58,684 bases of DNA from Bradyrhizobium sp. (GCF_019244115.1 NZ_JAFATE010000110.1:1-58684), one strand, 5' to 3'; numbered from the stretch's first letter, positions 8,563 through 18,095 are shown. The notes: generated from the sequence alone by a model not told the origin. Program-made: numbers and translations.

Positions 8563-8889
8563 CTACACCGTCCAGTACTGCGCGTGCGGGCGCGAGCGGT
8601 CGCCCCAGTCGAAAGCGTCGCCGTCGAGCTCGCATGGACCGCTGCACAGGTCGTCCACCGTCAGCTCGGTCTTGTAGGCCCGGCGATGGGAGTCATAGCT
8701 GAGCGCGCTCCAAAGCACCGGATAATGGTGATGGCTGCCGAGCAGCCCGCCGGTCTTGATGACCGCATAGGCCACCGTTCCCGTCACCTTGTCGAGCATC
8801 AGCCGCTCGATTGTGCCGAGCTTTGCGCCGTCACGCCCGAATACGGCGGCATGCTCGACGCGATCACTGGGAACCAGGGTATGAGTCAT
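8563..8889 (-). CDS. PRC-barrel domain protein
   Basis: A 108-residue protein made of a single PRC-barrel-like domain: VPSDRVEHAAVFGRDGAKLG, then IERLMLDKVTGTVAYAVI and the GGLLGSHHHYPVLWSALSY segment typical of alphaproteobacterial members. A GGGGAGGA ribosome site precedes the ATG. PRC barrels occur in the photosynthetic reaction-centre H subunit and in RimM; stand-alone versions are often linked to stress or RNA processes, but no function is demonstrated for this type. No signal peptide is visible. Confidence 0.8.
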   Translation of the reverse strand: MTHTLVPSDRVEHAAVFGRDGAKLGTIERLMLDKVTGTVAYAVIKTGGLLGSHHHYPVLWSALSYDSHRRAYKTELTVDDLCSGPCELDGDAFDWGDRSRPHAQYWTV

Positions 8890-9007
8890 GGCGTCCTCCC
8901 CGTTCGCTTGCTGCTTGGCGACACTATATCATGAATGCGACGGCAGGGTGGTTCGAGATCCCCCAGCCGCGATGGACCAACCAGTCGGCCGCTGGAATCC
9001 TGCCCTC

Positions 9008-9220
9008 ATGGCTTCTACTACCTACGCGCTATTCCGCAACGCAATCCTCGCCAGCAACAGGTCACCCGCGTCTATGATGGCCGCACGCGCGCTGTGCCCG
9101 CACATCATCGACGGGAACAAAGCCGGCGAGGAGGTCGTGCTGGCCTGGCAGTTCGCCGGAGACAGTTCGGGTCCGCTGCCGCGGCCTCCTTTGAAAGGAT
9201 TTTGGCAGAACCGCGAGGCG
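9008..9220 (+). pseudogene. Frameshifted small conserved gene
   Basis: The ATG at 9008 opens MASTTYALFRNAIL. The next meaningful residues, RQQQVTRVYDGRTRAV, are in the neighbouring frame, and the text then returns to the first frame as LCPHIIDGNKAGEEVVLAWQ. Read through, this resembles a short conserved protein that I recall from Bradyrhizobium genomes (ALFRNAIL, VTCVYDG-R-LCPHIIG-NKAGEE-VLAWQFGG). Two compensating single-base shifts (near 9052 and 9090) and loss of the C-terminal half indicate a pseudogene. An imperfect hairpin built from GCGAGGCGGG and CCCGCCGCCTCGC follows at about 9210-9244. No other gene is seen between 8890 and 9357. Confidence 0.55.
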
Positions 9221-10001
9221 GGTTGAAGTTCCCGCCGCCTCGCAGCTTGATCAAGGTCGTCTCACCGGCGTCCGTCAGATGAATTTCGCAAGCTGGTCCG
9301 CCTTCCCTATTTCGGCACCACGCAATAGGCTCGGTATCTCCCGCCCCGCGACCCCTGATGCCCTATTCCCTCGTCATCTTCGACCTCGACGGCACGCTGG
9401 TCGACAGCTTTCCGTTCTTCATGCGCAACCTGAACGAGGTCGCCGACCGCTTTGGCTTCCGCAAGGTCGCCGCCGACGAGGTGGACGCGCTGCGTCATGG
9501 CTCGACATCGGAGATTTTGAGAAAGCTCGAAATCCCGCGCTGGAAGCTGCCGCGGGTCGCGCGCCACTTCCGGCAGTTGAAGGCCGAACAGGCGCAAGAC
9601 ATTCCGCTGTTTCCCGGCGTCGCCGAGATGCTGCAGGTGCTGTCCGACAACGGTCTGCGCCTGGCGCTGGTGTCCTCCGACAGCGAGGCCAATGCGCGCC
9701 GCAAGCTGGGGCCGGCGGCCGCGCTGTTTGCACATTACGACTGCACGGCCGCGCTGTTCGGAAAGCCCTCCCGCTTCCGCCGCGTGCTCAGGCGCGCGCG
9801 TGTCGATGCCGCGCAGGCGATTGCGATCGGCGACGAGACCCGCGACATCGAGGCGGCACGCGCCAACGCAATCGCCTGCGGCGCGGTCACCTGGGGCTAC
9901 GCGGCGCCTGCGGCACTGCGCGCGCGAAAACCCGACCTGGTCTTCGCCGAGATTGCCGACATTCCCCGCGCGCTGCTCGCGGGCGCAGCCGGAGCCGGCG
10001 T

Positions 10002-10844
<843 letters not shown>

Positions 10845-10868
10845 TCGCGCGGAGATTAGGGGCGTTGT

Positions 10869-11729
10869 TTAGGTCAGCACCTCCAGCACCAGCTCCATGG
10901 TCATCAGCACGGGATTGTCGCCGCGGACCAGCCGCCCCTTGGCGAGACCGCCGGTGTAATCCACCAGCGCGACGTCGAGCTCGGCTGCGAGTGCGCCATC
11001 GGCGGTGGACGCGACGTGGCCGGAGGTCACCGTCAATTCCGTCGCAAACGGCTCGACGATGCGTCCATCAATGAAGCGCGCGCCGATGGTCGAGCCCACG
11101 CCGCCGCGAATTCTTGCCTGTGCAATGCCGCGCTCCCGGCAAAAACCTTCCAGTGCGCCGGCAAAATCCTGGTTGGGTTTCAGGCGCAGCGCAAATGCTG
11201 GCGTCTCTGCGCGGGCGCCGCTCAGAGGCGCGGCCACGGGACCGAACAGCTTGAAATTGGTCTCGCCGTCGGGCTCGGCTGCGAAGACGGCGCCGTCGAT
11301 GCCAAACGCTTCCACACCGAAGGGTTCGGCAACAAGTGTCTCCTCCGGCAGGATGTGACCGCCGCCGGCGCGGCCACCCTGCTCCATCCACAGTCCATGG
11401 CAGTGGAAGAACGGAGCCTGATCGCGCACACCCAGTGTCATCGTCGCAGTGTTGAGACGCGTGACGCCCTCGGGACGAAAAGTTTGGCTGTAGAACGCCG
11501 CGTTCGCAGCGGTTTTCGACAGCGCCGGCATCACATATGCGAATGGTCCGAGCGCGCCGCCGGCGATGTTCAGCACGCCGCCGGAAAAGCCTTCCGCGGC
11601 AAAACCGCCCCGGGCCGCCTCGAGCAGCGGTTGGCCGGCTTCGAGGGTGAAGGAAAAGCCGCGGCCGCGTGCGGCCACCCACTGGATGCGCTCGGCCGCG
11701 GGCGGCCCGGGCTGCTTGATACTGCGCAT
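10869..11729 (-). CDS. Protein with two tandem PPC (DUF296) domains
   Basis: A 286-residue protein with an internal duplication of the PPC/DUF296 fold. The first copy (about residues 20-140) contains GVLNIAGGALGPFAY and the metal-site-like histidines in FFHCHGLWMEQGG and GGHILPEET. The second (about 160-285) contains ARIRGGVGSTIGARFIDG and TSGHVAS. In plants the fold is fused to AT-hooks. Bacterial stand-alone copies have no settled role. It follows the acyl-CoA synthetase gene with a 3-nt gap and is surely cotranscribed, which suggests a metabolic rather than DNA-binding role. Confidence 0.78.
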   Translation of the reverse strand: MRSIKQPGPPAAERIQWVAARGRGFSFTLEAGQPLLEAARGGFAAEGFSGGVLNIAGGALGPFAYVMPALSKTAANAAFYSQTFRPEGVTRLNTATMTLGVRDQAPFFHCHGLWMEQGGRAGGGHILPEETLVAEPFGVEAFGIDGAVFAAEPDGETNFKLFGPVAAPLSGARAETPAFALRLKPNQDFAGALEGFCRERGIAQARIRGGVGSTIGARFIDGRIVEPFATELTVTSGHVASTADGALAAELDVALVDYTGGLAKGRLVRGDNPVLMTMELVLEVLT

Positions 11730-11732
11730 CGC

Positions 11733-13361
11733 TCAAGTGCCCGCCGGCTTGGAGACGTCGAGCAGGCAGCGCGCCTCCAGTTCGTCGCGCACCATGCGTT
11801 TCGGGATCTTGCCGTAGCCGGATTTTGGCAGCGCCTCCCAGAAGAAGAAACGTTTCGGCAGTTTGTAGCGCGGCACCTTTGGCGCAAGGAACGCGGCCAT
11901 CTCGGCTTCGGTCACTGATGCGGCGCCATCGCGCGCCACGCACACGGCAACCCCGATCTCGCCCCACATCGGATCGGGGACGCCGAGTACGGCGACCTCG
12001 CCGATCGACGGATGGGTCAGGATCTTCTCTTCGATCTCGCGCGGGTAGATGTTGGAGCCGCCGGAAATGTACATGTCCGAGGCGCGGCCGGTGATGTAGA
12101 CAAAGCCTTCTTCGTCCATGTGGCCGAGATCGCCGGTGCGGAACCAGCCGTCGCGAAACGCCTTCGCATTGGCTTCGGGGTTGTCGTAATAGCCGGCGAA
12201 CACCGCAGGCCCGACCACGCAGATCTCGCCGGTCTCGAACGGCTTTACTTCGCGGCCCTGATCGTCCTGGATCTGCACCTGCATGGCGGTGCGCTCATAG
12301 CCGCAGCTACCGATGCGCGCGCGCGGTCCATCCTCCTCCTCATGCAGCGCGGCCGGCAGCACGGTGATGTTGCCGGTGACCTCGCCGAGCCCGAAATATT
12401 GCACGATCACCCTGCCGAGCTTTTTGAGCGCCGCCTTCTGATCCTCGCGATACATCGGCGCCCCGGCATAGATGACATGGCGCAGTGAGGAATGATCGAA
12501 CTGGTCGGCCGCGGGATGCTCGACCATCATCTTCAAGATGGTCGGCACGGTGAAGAGATTGCTGATGCGTCGCGACTCGATCAGGCGGAACGCCTCGGGA
12601 ATGTCGAACTTCTCGCTCGGCAACAGCACCGTCGTCGCGCCCCGCGCCGTCTGCATCAATTGATGCACACCGGCGCCATGCGACAGCGGCGCGACCACCA
12701 GTGAGGCATCCTGCTCGGTGGTGCCGGGCGTCAGGTCGGCGAGATGGTTGGTGATCACAAAACCCATTTGGCCATGGGTCAGCACGGCGGCCTTGGAGCG
12801 GCCCGTGGTGCCCGAGGTGAAGAAGAACCAGCAGGGGTCGTCGTGCTCGACCGCGGCGTTCTCGACCCTTGCGCCGGCGTGCCCCGTAATCGCCTGCCGC
12901 ACCGTCGTCTCGCCGAACCCACCCTCGTCGCCGATGCGCCAGGTGAAGGCAAGCGAGCGCCCTTTCACCACCGCGGCATGCTCGGGGAAAGCGCCATGGC
13001 AGAGGAACGCCTTTGCGCCGGAAGCGGTGGCGAGATAGGTGACCTCGTCGGGCATCAGGCGGAAATTGGTTGGCACCCACACCGCGCCAAGCCGGAATGC
13101 CGCAAACATCGACCAGAACATCTCCTCGCCATTCTTGGAATGAACGAGGATGCGATCGCCCTTTTCGATGCCGCGCGCGGAAAGCGCTGCCGCCAGCGCG
13201 GAGACCTCGGCATCGATCTCGCGCCAGGTCCAGGATTTCTCGCCCCAGACAAAGCCCGGGCGATCGCCGTGGCGGCGCGCGTTCTGGGTCAGCATGTAGG
13301 CCAGGTTCATGACCCGGCGCGACATGCGCAGCGGCGTCGTGGAGGCGGCCTCGCCGCTCAT
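11733..13361 (-). CDS. AMP-binding acyl-CoA synthetase
   Basis: A 542-residue ANL-superfamily ligase that activates a carboxylic acid to acyl-AMP and then acyl-CoA. The P-loop motif is FFTSGTTGRSKAAVLTHG; further motifs are YFGLGEVTGNIT, the hinge Asp in FRTGDLGHMDEEGFVYITGR and the C-terminal lysine region PKSGYGKIPKRMV. The length fits medium- or long-chain or aromatic acid ligases. The ATG overlaps the stop of the small membrane protein gene by 4 bp (ATGA), and the downstream PPC gene starts 3 nt after its stop. The acid used cannot be predicted. Confidence 0.88.
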   Translation of the reverse strand: MSGEAASTTPLRMSRRVMNLAYMLTQNARRHGDRPGFVWGEKSWTWREIDAEVSALAAALSARGIEKGDRILVHSKNGEEMFWSMFAAFRLGAVWVPTNFRLMPDEVTYLATASGAKAFLCHGAFPEHAAVVKGRSLAFTWRIGDEGGFGETTVRQAITGHAGARVENAAVEHDDPCWFFFTSGTTGRSKAAVLTHGQMGFVITNHLADLTPGTTEQDASLVVAPLSHGAGVHQLMQTARGATTVLLPSEKFDIPEAFRLIESRRISNLFTVPTILKMMVEHPAADQFDHSSLRHVIYAGAPMYREDQKAALKKLGRVIVQYFGLGEVTGNITVLPAALHEEEDGPRARIGSCGYERTAMQVQIQDDQGREVKPFETGEICVVGPAVFAGYYDNPEANAKAFRDGWFRTGDLGHMDEEGFVYITGRASDMYISGGSNIYPREIEEKILTHPSIGEVAVLGVPDPMWGEIGVAVCVARDGAASVTEAEMAAFLAPKVPRYKLPKRFFFWEALPKSGYGKIPKRMVRDELEARCLLDVSKPAGT

Positions 13362-13558
13362 TTGCGTCCCATCCAGATGCCCGCGGCGATCAGCACCACA
13401 CCGAGCACACCGGAGGCAACGCCGTGCTTGACATGAACGCGCGTCGCGCCGGCCTCATAACCCGGAAGAAAGCCCGGCAGCTGGTCGGCAGGAACCAGAA
13501 AATAGACGGCGGCAATCACGAGCAGGATGACGCCGAGCACGGTCAGCACGAGCTTCAT
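13358..13558 (-). CDS. Small two-helix membrane protein (66 aa)
   Basis: It begins MKLVLTVLGVILLVIAAVYF, a clear first membrane segment. A short periplasmic or cytoplasmic loop with VPADQLPGFLPGYE follows, then a second segment GVLGVVLIAAGIWMG. A strong AGAGGAAACC ribosome site precedes the ATG. It heads the acyl-CoA synthetase/PPC run and is translationally coupled to it. No function is known. The 222-bp gap upstream to the next gene holds an 8-bp hairpin (CGCTTGCG at 13645, CGCAAGCG at 13664) and otherwise nothing I recognise. Confidence 0.75.
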   Translation of the reverse strand: MKLVLTVLGVILLVIAAVYFLVPADQLPGFLPGYEAGATRVHVKHGVASGVLGVVLIAAGIWMGRK

Positions 13559-13781
13559 GAGGTTTCCTCTTTCGAAGGGGACGCGGTTGCAGGCCTATAT
13601 CTGCGCCCTGTTTATCGCCATCCGCCGATATCCCGCAAGGGCGCCGCTTGCGTGCATGCCGTGCGCAAGCGAGGCGTCTTGGTGTCCATATCGATCATGG
13701 TGGTTCGATCGGCGTCACGATAGATTCGCCGCGAAGAGCATCACCTCGTGCTGAAGAACTGGAATTTTCGGGAGGGACTCG

Positions 13782-14054
13782 ATGAGCGACGTGGTCGACA
13801 ACAAGGCGCAGCACCGTTTCGAACTCGCCGTCGAAGGCGGCATTGCCTTTGCCAATTATCGCCTGACACCGCAGGCGGTCATCATCACCCACACCGAGAC
13901 GCCGCGCCCATTGCGCGGCCGCGGCATCGCGTCCGAGCTCGTCAAGGGAGCGCTGGAGTTGATCCGTGCCAACGGACATAAGGTGATCGCGGGATGCGGT
14001 TTTGTGGCCGACTTTCTCCGCAAGCATCCGCAATACGCGGATCTCATTATCTGA
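13782..14054 (+). CDS. GNAT-like N-acetyltransferase (YidJ/YjdJ type)
   Basis: A 90-residue minimal GNAT domain: FELAVEGGIAFANYRL, then the VIITHTETPRPLRGRGIAS stretch, whose RGRGIA is the acetyl-CoA pyrophosphate loop, and ending in ADFLRKHPQYADLI. Proteins of this short type (COG2388) have no proven substrate. A GGGAGG ribosome site lies just before the ATG. It is a single gene; no partner is evident. Confidence 0.85.
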   Translation: MSDVVDNKAQHRFELAVEGGIAFANYRLTPQAVIITHTETPRPLRGRGIASELVKGALELIRANGHKVIAGCGFVADFLRKHPQYADLII

Positions 14055-14216
14055 ACGACCGCGCTTCATCATGAACGACCGCGGAGGCCCTCCCGCGCTG
14101 CACCGTAGGACTACGGGATCGGCTCCGCGGCAAATATTCATTAACCCGTTCGAGAGAGGGAAGGAGCTTCGACCGCCGCATACAACCGTGGCGGGAACGG
14201 GTGGAGGAGATCGGCC

Positions 14217-14384
14217 ATGCTGCTAGGGATTCTGTTTGGGGCGATCAGGCGCTATTTTCGCTATCAGGAGCTTGCCAAGTGCATCGGCCAGGTCGACGAT
14301 CGCATGCTGTTCGACATCGGCTGCAGCCGTAGCGAGCTCTATGCCGAGGCCTGGGTTCGCGCAGAGCCGCGCGCTGACGACTAA
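14217..14384 (+). CDS. DUF1127-type small protein (55 aa)
   Basis: It begins MLLGILFGAIRRYFRYQELA and contains DDRMLFDIGCSRSELYAEAW, the arrangement of DUF1127 proteins (basic N-terminal helix, then an L-x-DIG motif). Alphaproteobacterial DUF1127 proteins include RNA-binding-related regulators of phosphate, carbon and stress responses; this is family knowledge, not shown here. A GGAGGAG ribosome site sits 7 nt before the ATG, and an intrinsic-type hairpin follows the stop at 14400-14426. Confidence 0.72.
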   Translation: MLLGILFGAIRRYFRYQELAKCIGQVDDRMLFDIGCSRSELYAEAWVRAEPRADD

Positions 14385-14399
14385 GGCTTGACGCGTGCG

Positions 14400-14426
14400 A
14401 AAGGCCCGCGTCATCACGCGGCCTTT
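14400..14426 (+). terminator. Terminator hairpin after the DUF1127 gene
   Basis: AAAGGCCCGCGT and ACGCGGCCTTT pair around a CATC loop with one bulged C. The stem ends in TTT, so the T-run is part of the hairpin. It begins 16 nt after the stop codon and may also stop transcription arriving from the opposite side. Confidence 0.6.
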
Positions 14427-14449
14427 GCACGGTCGTGCGACGGCCGGGG

Positions 14450-14857
14450 CTAATGCTTGATCTCCGGCGGCAGCTTGCCGCCGTTGGCCGCGAGCTTGCC
14501 CATCACCTGCTTGTGCAACCAGACGTTCATGCTCGCGGAATCATTGGTGTCACCGGAATAGCCGAGCTCCTTGGCCAGCTCCTTGCGCGCCGCGAGGCTA
14601 GAATCGATATCGAGCGCCTTCATCAGATCGACGATCGAGGTGCGCCACTCGAGCTTCTCCTTCTTGGCCGCGACCGCCTTGTCCAGGATCGCCGCCACAT
14701 CGACGCTCTGGGGCGGAGCGACCGGAGCGGCGGACGGCGCGGCGGTCGAGGCCGGCCCGGAAGCTGACGGCGTCGTGCCGCCGCTGCCACCGCTCGCAGG
14801 CGCAGCATCAGCATGGCTGCCAAAGATTGCGCCCATAATCTTCCCAACTATGCTCAT
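14450..14857 (-). CDS. DUF3597 domain protein
   Basis: A 135-residue protein that starts MSIVGKIMGAIFGSHADA, continues through an Ala/Pro/Ser-rich linker (about residues 18-50) and ends in the DUF3597 domain with VDLMKALDIDSSLAARKELA and a final LPPEIKH. The ATG at 14857 follows a GGGGAGC ribosome site. An open frame continues another 68 codons upstream but has unrelated composition and crosses the predicted promoter, so it is not used. Function is unknown; the domain resembles LysM-partnered stress proteins. The EcfG-type promoter upstream suggests general-stress expression. Confidence 0.8.
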   Translation of the reverse strand: MSIVGKIMGAIFGSHADAAPASGGSGGTTPSASGPASTAAPSAAPVAPPQSVDVAAILDKAVAAKKEKLEWRTSIVDLMKALDIDSSLAARKELAKELGYSGDTNDSASMNVWLHKQVMGKLAANGGKLPPEIKH

Positions 14858-14899
14858 CGAATGCTCCCCAATGGAGCCCGGAGGCTCACGTAAAGTGTT

Positions 14900-14925
14900 A
14901 ACGTCGTGTCTGCCGTCTTTGTTCC
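14900..14925 (-). promoter_or_regulatory. Candidate EcfG (general stress sigma factor) promoter for the DUF3597 gene
   Basis: On the minus strand, GGAAC (14925-14921) is followed after exactly 17 nt by CGTT (14903-14900), matching the known alphaproteobacterial EcfG consensus GGAAC-N16/17-CGTT. The position gives a 5' untranslated region of about 35 nt before the ATG at 14857. The rest of the 420-bp gap 14858-15278 shows no gene; it is GC-rich with CCGGCC-type local repeats. Confidence 0.6.
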
Positions 14926-15278
14926 CGATTGCAGGTTCCAGGCCGGCTGCGCCAGGGACCCGGCCGCCCGCCGGCGATCCTGGCCACCGGCCGCGGAAGC
15001 CAGCGGCCGGCGCCCGGCTTGCCAACGAATACAACCCATCGGTCAAGCTTAGCCGCGGCAAAATGACGGCGGAATGACTTCACCCCGCTTGCGCCGCGGC
15101 ACGTTTTTTCACCGAGGCGTGAGGGACGCGGCGTCGCTTTCAGCGTATGCTGAAATAATCAGTTCGCGACATGGCCTTGCCGGTTCTCGCGTCTGGCCTG
15201 ATCGTGAGCGTTTTCAAGCTGCGCCCGCTGGCGCCGGTGTCGGTGCGGGCTGGGTGCGACGCAAGGGAGCCAACGACC

Positions 15279-16193
15279 ATGGCCACGTCCTACCAAGGCA
15301 ATGTCTCTCCACAGGTCCAACCGACCCAGGATGCCGCGGCTGGCTATTCCATACGAGCCATCAGCCTCTCCGACCTGCGCGACGCCCTGCGGCTTGGCTG
15401 GGACGATTTTATGGCGATCCCGAGCCATGCCATCATCCTCTGTGTGATCTATCCGGTGCTCGGTCTGGTGCTCGCGCGCGCGGTATTCGGCTATGCGGTG
15501 ATTCCGCTGCTGTTCCCGCTCGCCGCAGGCTTTGCCCTGGTCGGCCCGTTCGCAGCACTCGGCCTCTACGAACTGAGCAGCCGGCGCGAGCGCGGCGAGG
15601 AAGCCTCCGCATGGGATGCCTTCGAGGTGCTTCGCTCACCCTCCTTCGGTGCCATGCTCGGTCTCGGCACATTGCTGCTCGCCCTGTTCGTGACCTGGGT
15701 CGCAACGGCACAGGCCATCTACATCGCCCTGTTCGGCTATGGCGGAGCGACCGGCTTCCAGGAGTTCATGCAGCGCGTTTTCACCACGCCCGAAGGCTGG
15801 TGGCTGACGGTGGTCGGCTGCGGCGTTGGCTTTCTCTTCGCACTGGCCGCTCTCTGCATCAGCGTAGTGTCGTTCCCCCTGATGCTCGACCGTCATGCCG
15901 GCGCGCTGGAGGCCATGGTAACGTCGCTACGCGTCGTCGGACGAAATCCCGTGCCGATCGCGGCCTGGGGCCTGATCGTCGCGGCCTTGCTGGTCGCTGG
16001 ATCCCTGCCGTTCTTCCTTGGGCTTGCCATCGTTATTCCGTTGCTAGGTCACGCCACCTGGCATCTCTACCGCAAGGTCATCGCGATTGATCCGAATGCG
16101 CGCCCGATCCCGCCCCGTCCGCCGCGCGCGCGAAAGCCCGCGGCCGACTTCCCCGCCAACCTGTTTCCGTGGCGGCGCAAGGACGACGGTTAG
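15279..16193 (+). CDS. DUF2189 family membrane protein
   Basis: A 304-residue inner-membrane protein with about six hydrophobic segments, including ILCVIYPVLGLVLARAVFGY, LGTLLLALFVTWVATAQAIY and GCGVGFLFALAALCISVV. It also carries the DUF2189-typical PFAALGLYELSRRRE-like patch (here LGLYELSSRRERGEE). The start at ATG 15279 (MATSYQGN) follows GGGAG; an upstream ATG in the same frame would add 36 residues of no membrane-protein character. The C-terminus is Pro/Arg-rich and cytoplasmic. Function is unknown. A strong terminator follows 28 nt after the stop. Confidence 0.82.
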   Translation: MATSYQGNVSPQVQPTQDAAAGYSIRAISLSDLRDALRLGWDDFMAIPSHAIILCVIYPVLGLVLARAVFGYAVIPLLFPLAAGFALVGPFAALGLYELSSRRERGEEASAWDAFEVLRSPSFGAMLGLGTLLLALFVTWVATAQAIYIALFGYGGATGFQEFMQRVFTTPEGWWLTVVGCGVGFLFALAALCISVVSFPLMLDRHAGALEAMVTSLRVVGRNPVPIAAWGLIVAALLVAGSLPFFLGLAIVIPLLGHATWHLYRKVIAIDPNARPIPPRPPRARKPAADFPANLFPWRRKDDG

Positions 16194-16221
16194 CAACAGC
16201 TGCACGGTTCGCATGCGATGA

Positions 16222-16255
16222 GGAACCGCCGGTCGAGCCTTTGACCGGCGGTTCC
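16222..16255 (+). terminator. Terminator of the DUF2189 gene
   Basis: A perfect 13-bp stem (GGAACCGCCGGTC with GACCGGCGGTTCC) with an 8-nt loop is followed by CGTTTTGG, a short T-run. Downstream, at about 16310-16378, is one copy of a repeat reading TGGATTGCTTCGC...GGCTCGCAATGACGAC, which I recall as a common dispersed sequence in this lineage. Confidence 0.75.
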
Positions 16256-16390
16256 CGTTTTGGTTCATCTTGCATACATTTGATCCAGTTTCCTGGTCGT
16301 GCAAACATCTCTGGATTGCTTCGCGGAGCCTGTCATGCGGCCGCGCTTCGCGCGGACAGGTTGGCTCGCAATGACGACTCGCGGTGACGC

Positions 16391-17671
16391 TCAGGCTTTT
16401 TCCAATCCGCACCACTCCGCGATGAACAGCGCGGTTGCCTTGGTGGCCTGCCGCAGGGAGGCCAGGTCGACATATTCGTTGAAACCGTGCAGCGCTTCGC
16501 CGCTCGCGCCAAAGCACAGGCTCGGAATATTGTAATTGAGCCCGTAGAAGCGGGTGTCGGTGAGCGCCGTGAACACGAGGTCCTGCACCGCGCCGCCATA
16601 GACGGCACTATAGGCCGTGCCGAACGCCGCTTCGGCGTCAGCGGCATTGGCGAGTTCATAGCCCTCCGAAAGGAAACCCGACCATTCGACCTCGGGCGGA
16701 TTGTTGGATAGGAAGCGATGATCGCGCGCCGCGTGCGCGACGCAGGCCAAGATTTCCTTCTGGCAGTCGGCGACCGACCAGCCCGGCAGGATCGCAATCC
16801 GGCAATCGACATCGCACCAGGCCGGCACGCTCGAGGCCCAGTCACCGCCCTTGATGATTCCCGGATTGAAGTTGATCGGATGGACCAGCGTCTTGAAATG
16901 ATGGTCGCTCGCAGCGCGCGCGTTCCACTCGGCCTCGAGCTTCTGCAGCGCTTCGATCAGATGATAGGCCGCCATGATCGCGTTCGAACCTGAGGTGGCA
17001 TGCGCGACATGGACAGGATGGCCGCGCACCTTCAGGCGAAACCAGATCACTCCGACCTGCGCGCGCACCATCCTGCCGCCGGTCGGCTCCGGAATGAAAC
17101 AGGCGTCCGCGCGGTAGCCCCGCTGCAGTGTCGACAGCGCACCGACACCGGTGCTTTCCTCCTCGATGACGGACTGAAAGTGGATCCGCGCGGTCGGCAT
17201 GAAGCCCGCGGCCTTGATCGCCTCCAGCGCGTAGAGCGCGCCGATGGTGCCTGACTTCATGTCGAGGGCGCCGCGTCCATACATCCGGCCGTCGCGGACG
17301 ACCGGCGAGAATGGCGGTGTGTCCCATAGTTCCAGCGGCCCGGCCGGCACGACGTCGCAGTGTCCCTGCAGGATCAGCGACCGTCCGGCGCTGCGCGAAG
17401 GCCTGTAGGTTCCGACCACGCTACGCGCCCTGGAAAAATCATGCGTGATCGGTCCAAAGCCGCGCAGGTCCTTCAGGTCGTCGATGTCGATGTGCCAGTC
17501 ATCGACCTCGTAGCCGCGTGCGTGCAGGAGATCACCGATCATGTCCTGGCATGGCGCCTCGGCGCCACGGGTCGAGGGAATTGCGACGAAAGCACGCGTA
17601 GTCGCAAGCTGCGCATCGAAGCCGGCATCGACGGCTTCGATGATTCGTTTCTGATTGTCGCTCGGGGTCAT
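16391..17671 (-). CDS. ArgE/DapE family (M20) deacylase or peptidase
   Basis: A 426-residue zinc-dependent hydrolase. The first metal ligand set is in LQGHCDVVPAG (HxD), the bridging Asp in YGRGALDMKSG, the catalytic and ligand Glu pair in SVIEEESTG, and another ligand region in CFIPEPTGG. A final ligand His lies in CFGASGEALHGFNEYV. The dimerisation (lid) domain lies between about residues 190 and 310. The ATG at 17671 has an AAGGA ribosome site; an ATG eight codons upstream is less likely. The family contains N-acetylornithine deacetylase, succinyl-diaminopimelate desuccinylase and carboxypeptidases, so the substrate remains open. Confidence 0.88.
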   Translation of the reverse strand: MTPSDNQKRIIEAVDAGFDAQLATTRAFVAIPSTRGAEAPCQDMIGDLLHARGYEVDDWHIDIDDLKDLRGFGPITHDFSRARSVVGTYRPSRSAGRSLILQGHCDVVPAGPLELWDTPPFSPVVRDGRMYGRGALDMKSGTIGALYALEAIKAAGFMPTARIHFQSVIEEESTGVGALSTLQRGYRADACFIPEPTGGRMVRAQVGVIWFRLKVRGHPVHVAHATSGSNAIMAAYHLIEALQKLEAEWNARAASDHHFKTLVHPINFNPGIIKGGDWASSVPAWCDVDCRIAILPGWSVADCQKEILACVAHAARDHRFLSNNPPEVEWSGFLSEGYELANAADAEAAFGTAYSAVYGGAVQDLVFTALTDTRFYGLNYNIPSLCFGASGEALHGFNEYVDLASLRQATKATALFIAEWCGLEKA

Positions 17672-17781
17672 GTGCGGTCCTTTCGTTCCGATCAAACCAC
17701 ACCTGGGCTGGCTTTTGCAGGCGCGCCTTTCAGAATCGACGCTGCATCCCTACTCTCCCGATGCAAGCAGATGGGCTCAGG

Positions 17782-18024
17782 ATGTCGGTTTTACGCATCT
17801 GGTTTGGTTTCGCACTGGTGATCACGCTGACCGCGCCATCTTTGGCGCAATATGTCGGGCGGGAGCAGGACATCACGGGCCTGCGGCTCGGCCAGCGCGT
17901 GCTGGTCGATGACGGCACCTGCCCAGCCGGCGAGGTCAAGGAAGTTTCGGGAGCGAAAATGACGCCGACCGGCATCATGCCCGCGCGAAAATGCATTCCG
18001 CGCCTGGGTCCGAAGAAGAAATAG
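17782..18024 (+). CDS. Small exported protein (80 aa), DUF6719-like
   Basis: It starts MSVLRIWFGFALVITLTAPS with a clear signal peptide ending near SLAQ. The mature part is about 57 residues, with GLRLGQRVLVDDGTCPAGEV and KCIPRLG near the end, giving two cysteines that could form a disulfide in the periplasm. It resembles a small exported family (DUF6719) that I recall from Bradyrhizobium. An in-frame ATG at 17761 would add seven residues before the signal peptide; neither start has a strong ribosome site. Confidence 0.68.
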   Translation: MSVLRIWFGFALVITLTAPSLAQYVGREQDITGLRLGQRVLVDDGTCPAGEVKEVSGAKMTPTGIMPARKCIPRLGPKKK

Positions 18025-18095
18025 AGTCCGGGTCTGCTGATTTCAGACGCTCCGGCAATGGACCTGGCGGCGTGGAGCGGCGCCGTGTAGCGCGC

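Noticed and set aside
8945..8970. GGTTCGAGATCCC resembling a tRNA T-arm
   Set aside because: No acceptor, D or anticodon stems can be built around it on either strand.
15171..15278. Earlier ATG for the DUF2189 protein
   Set aside because: The additional 36 residues do not look like the family and there is no ribosome site; GGGAG precedes the ATG at 15279.
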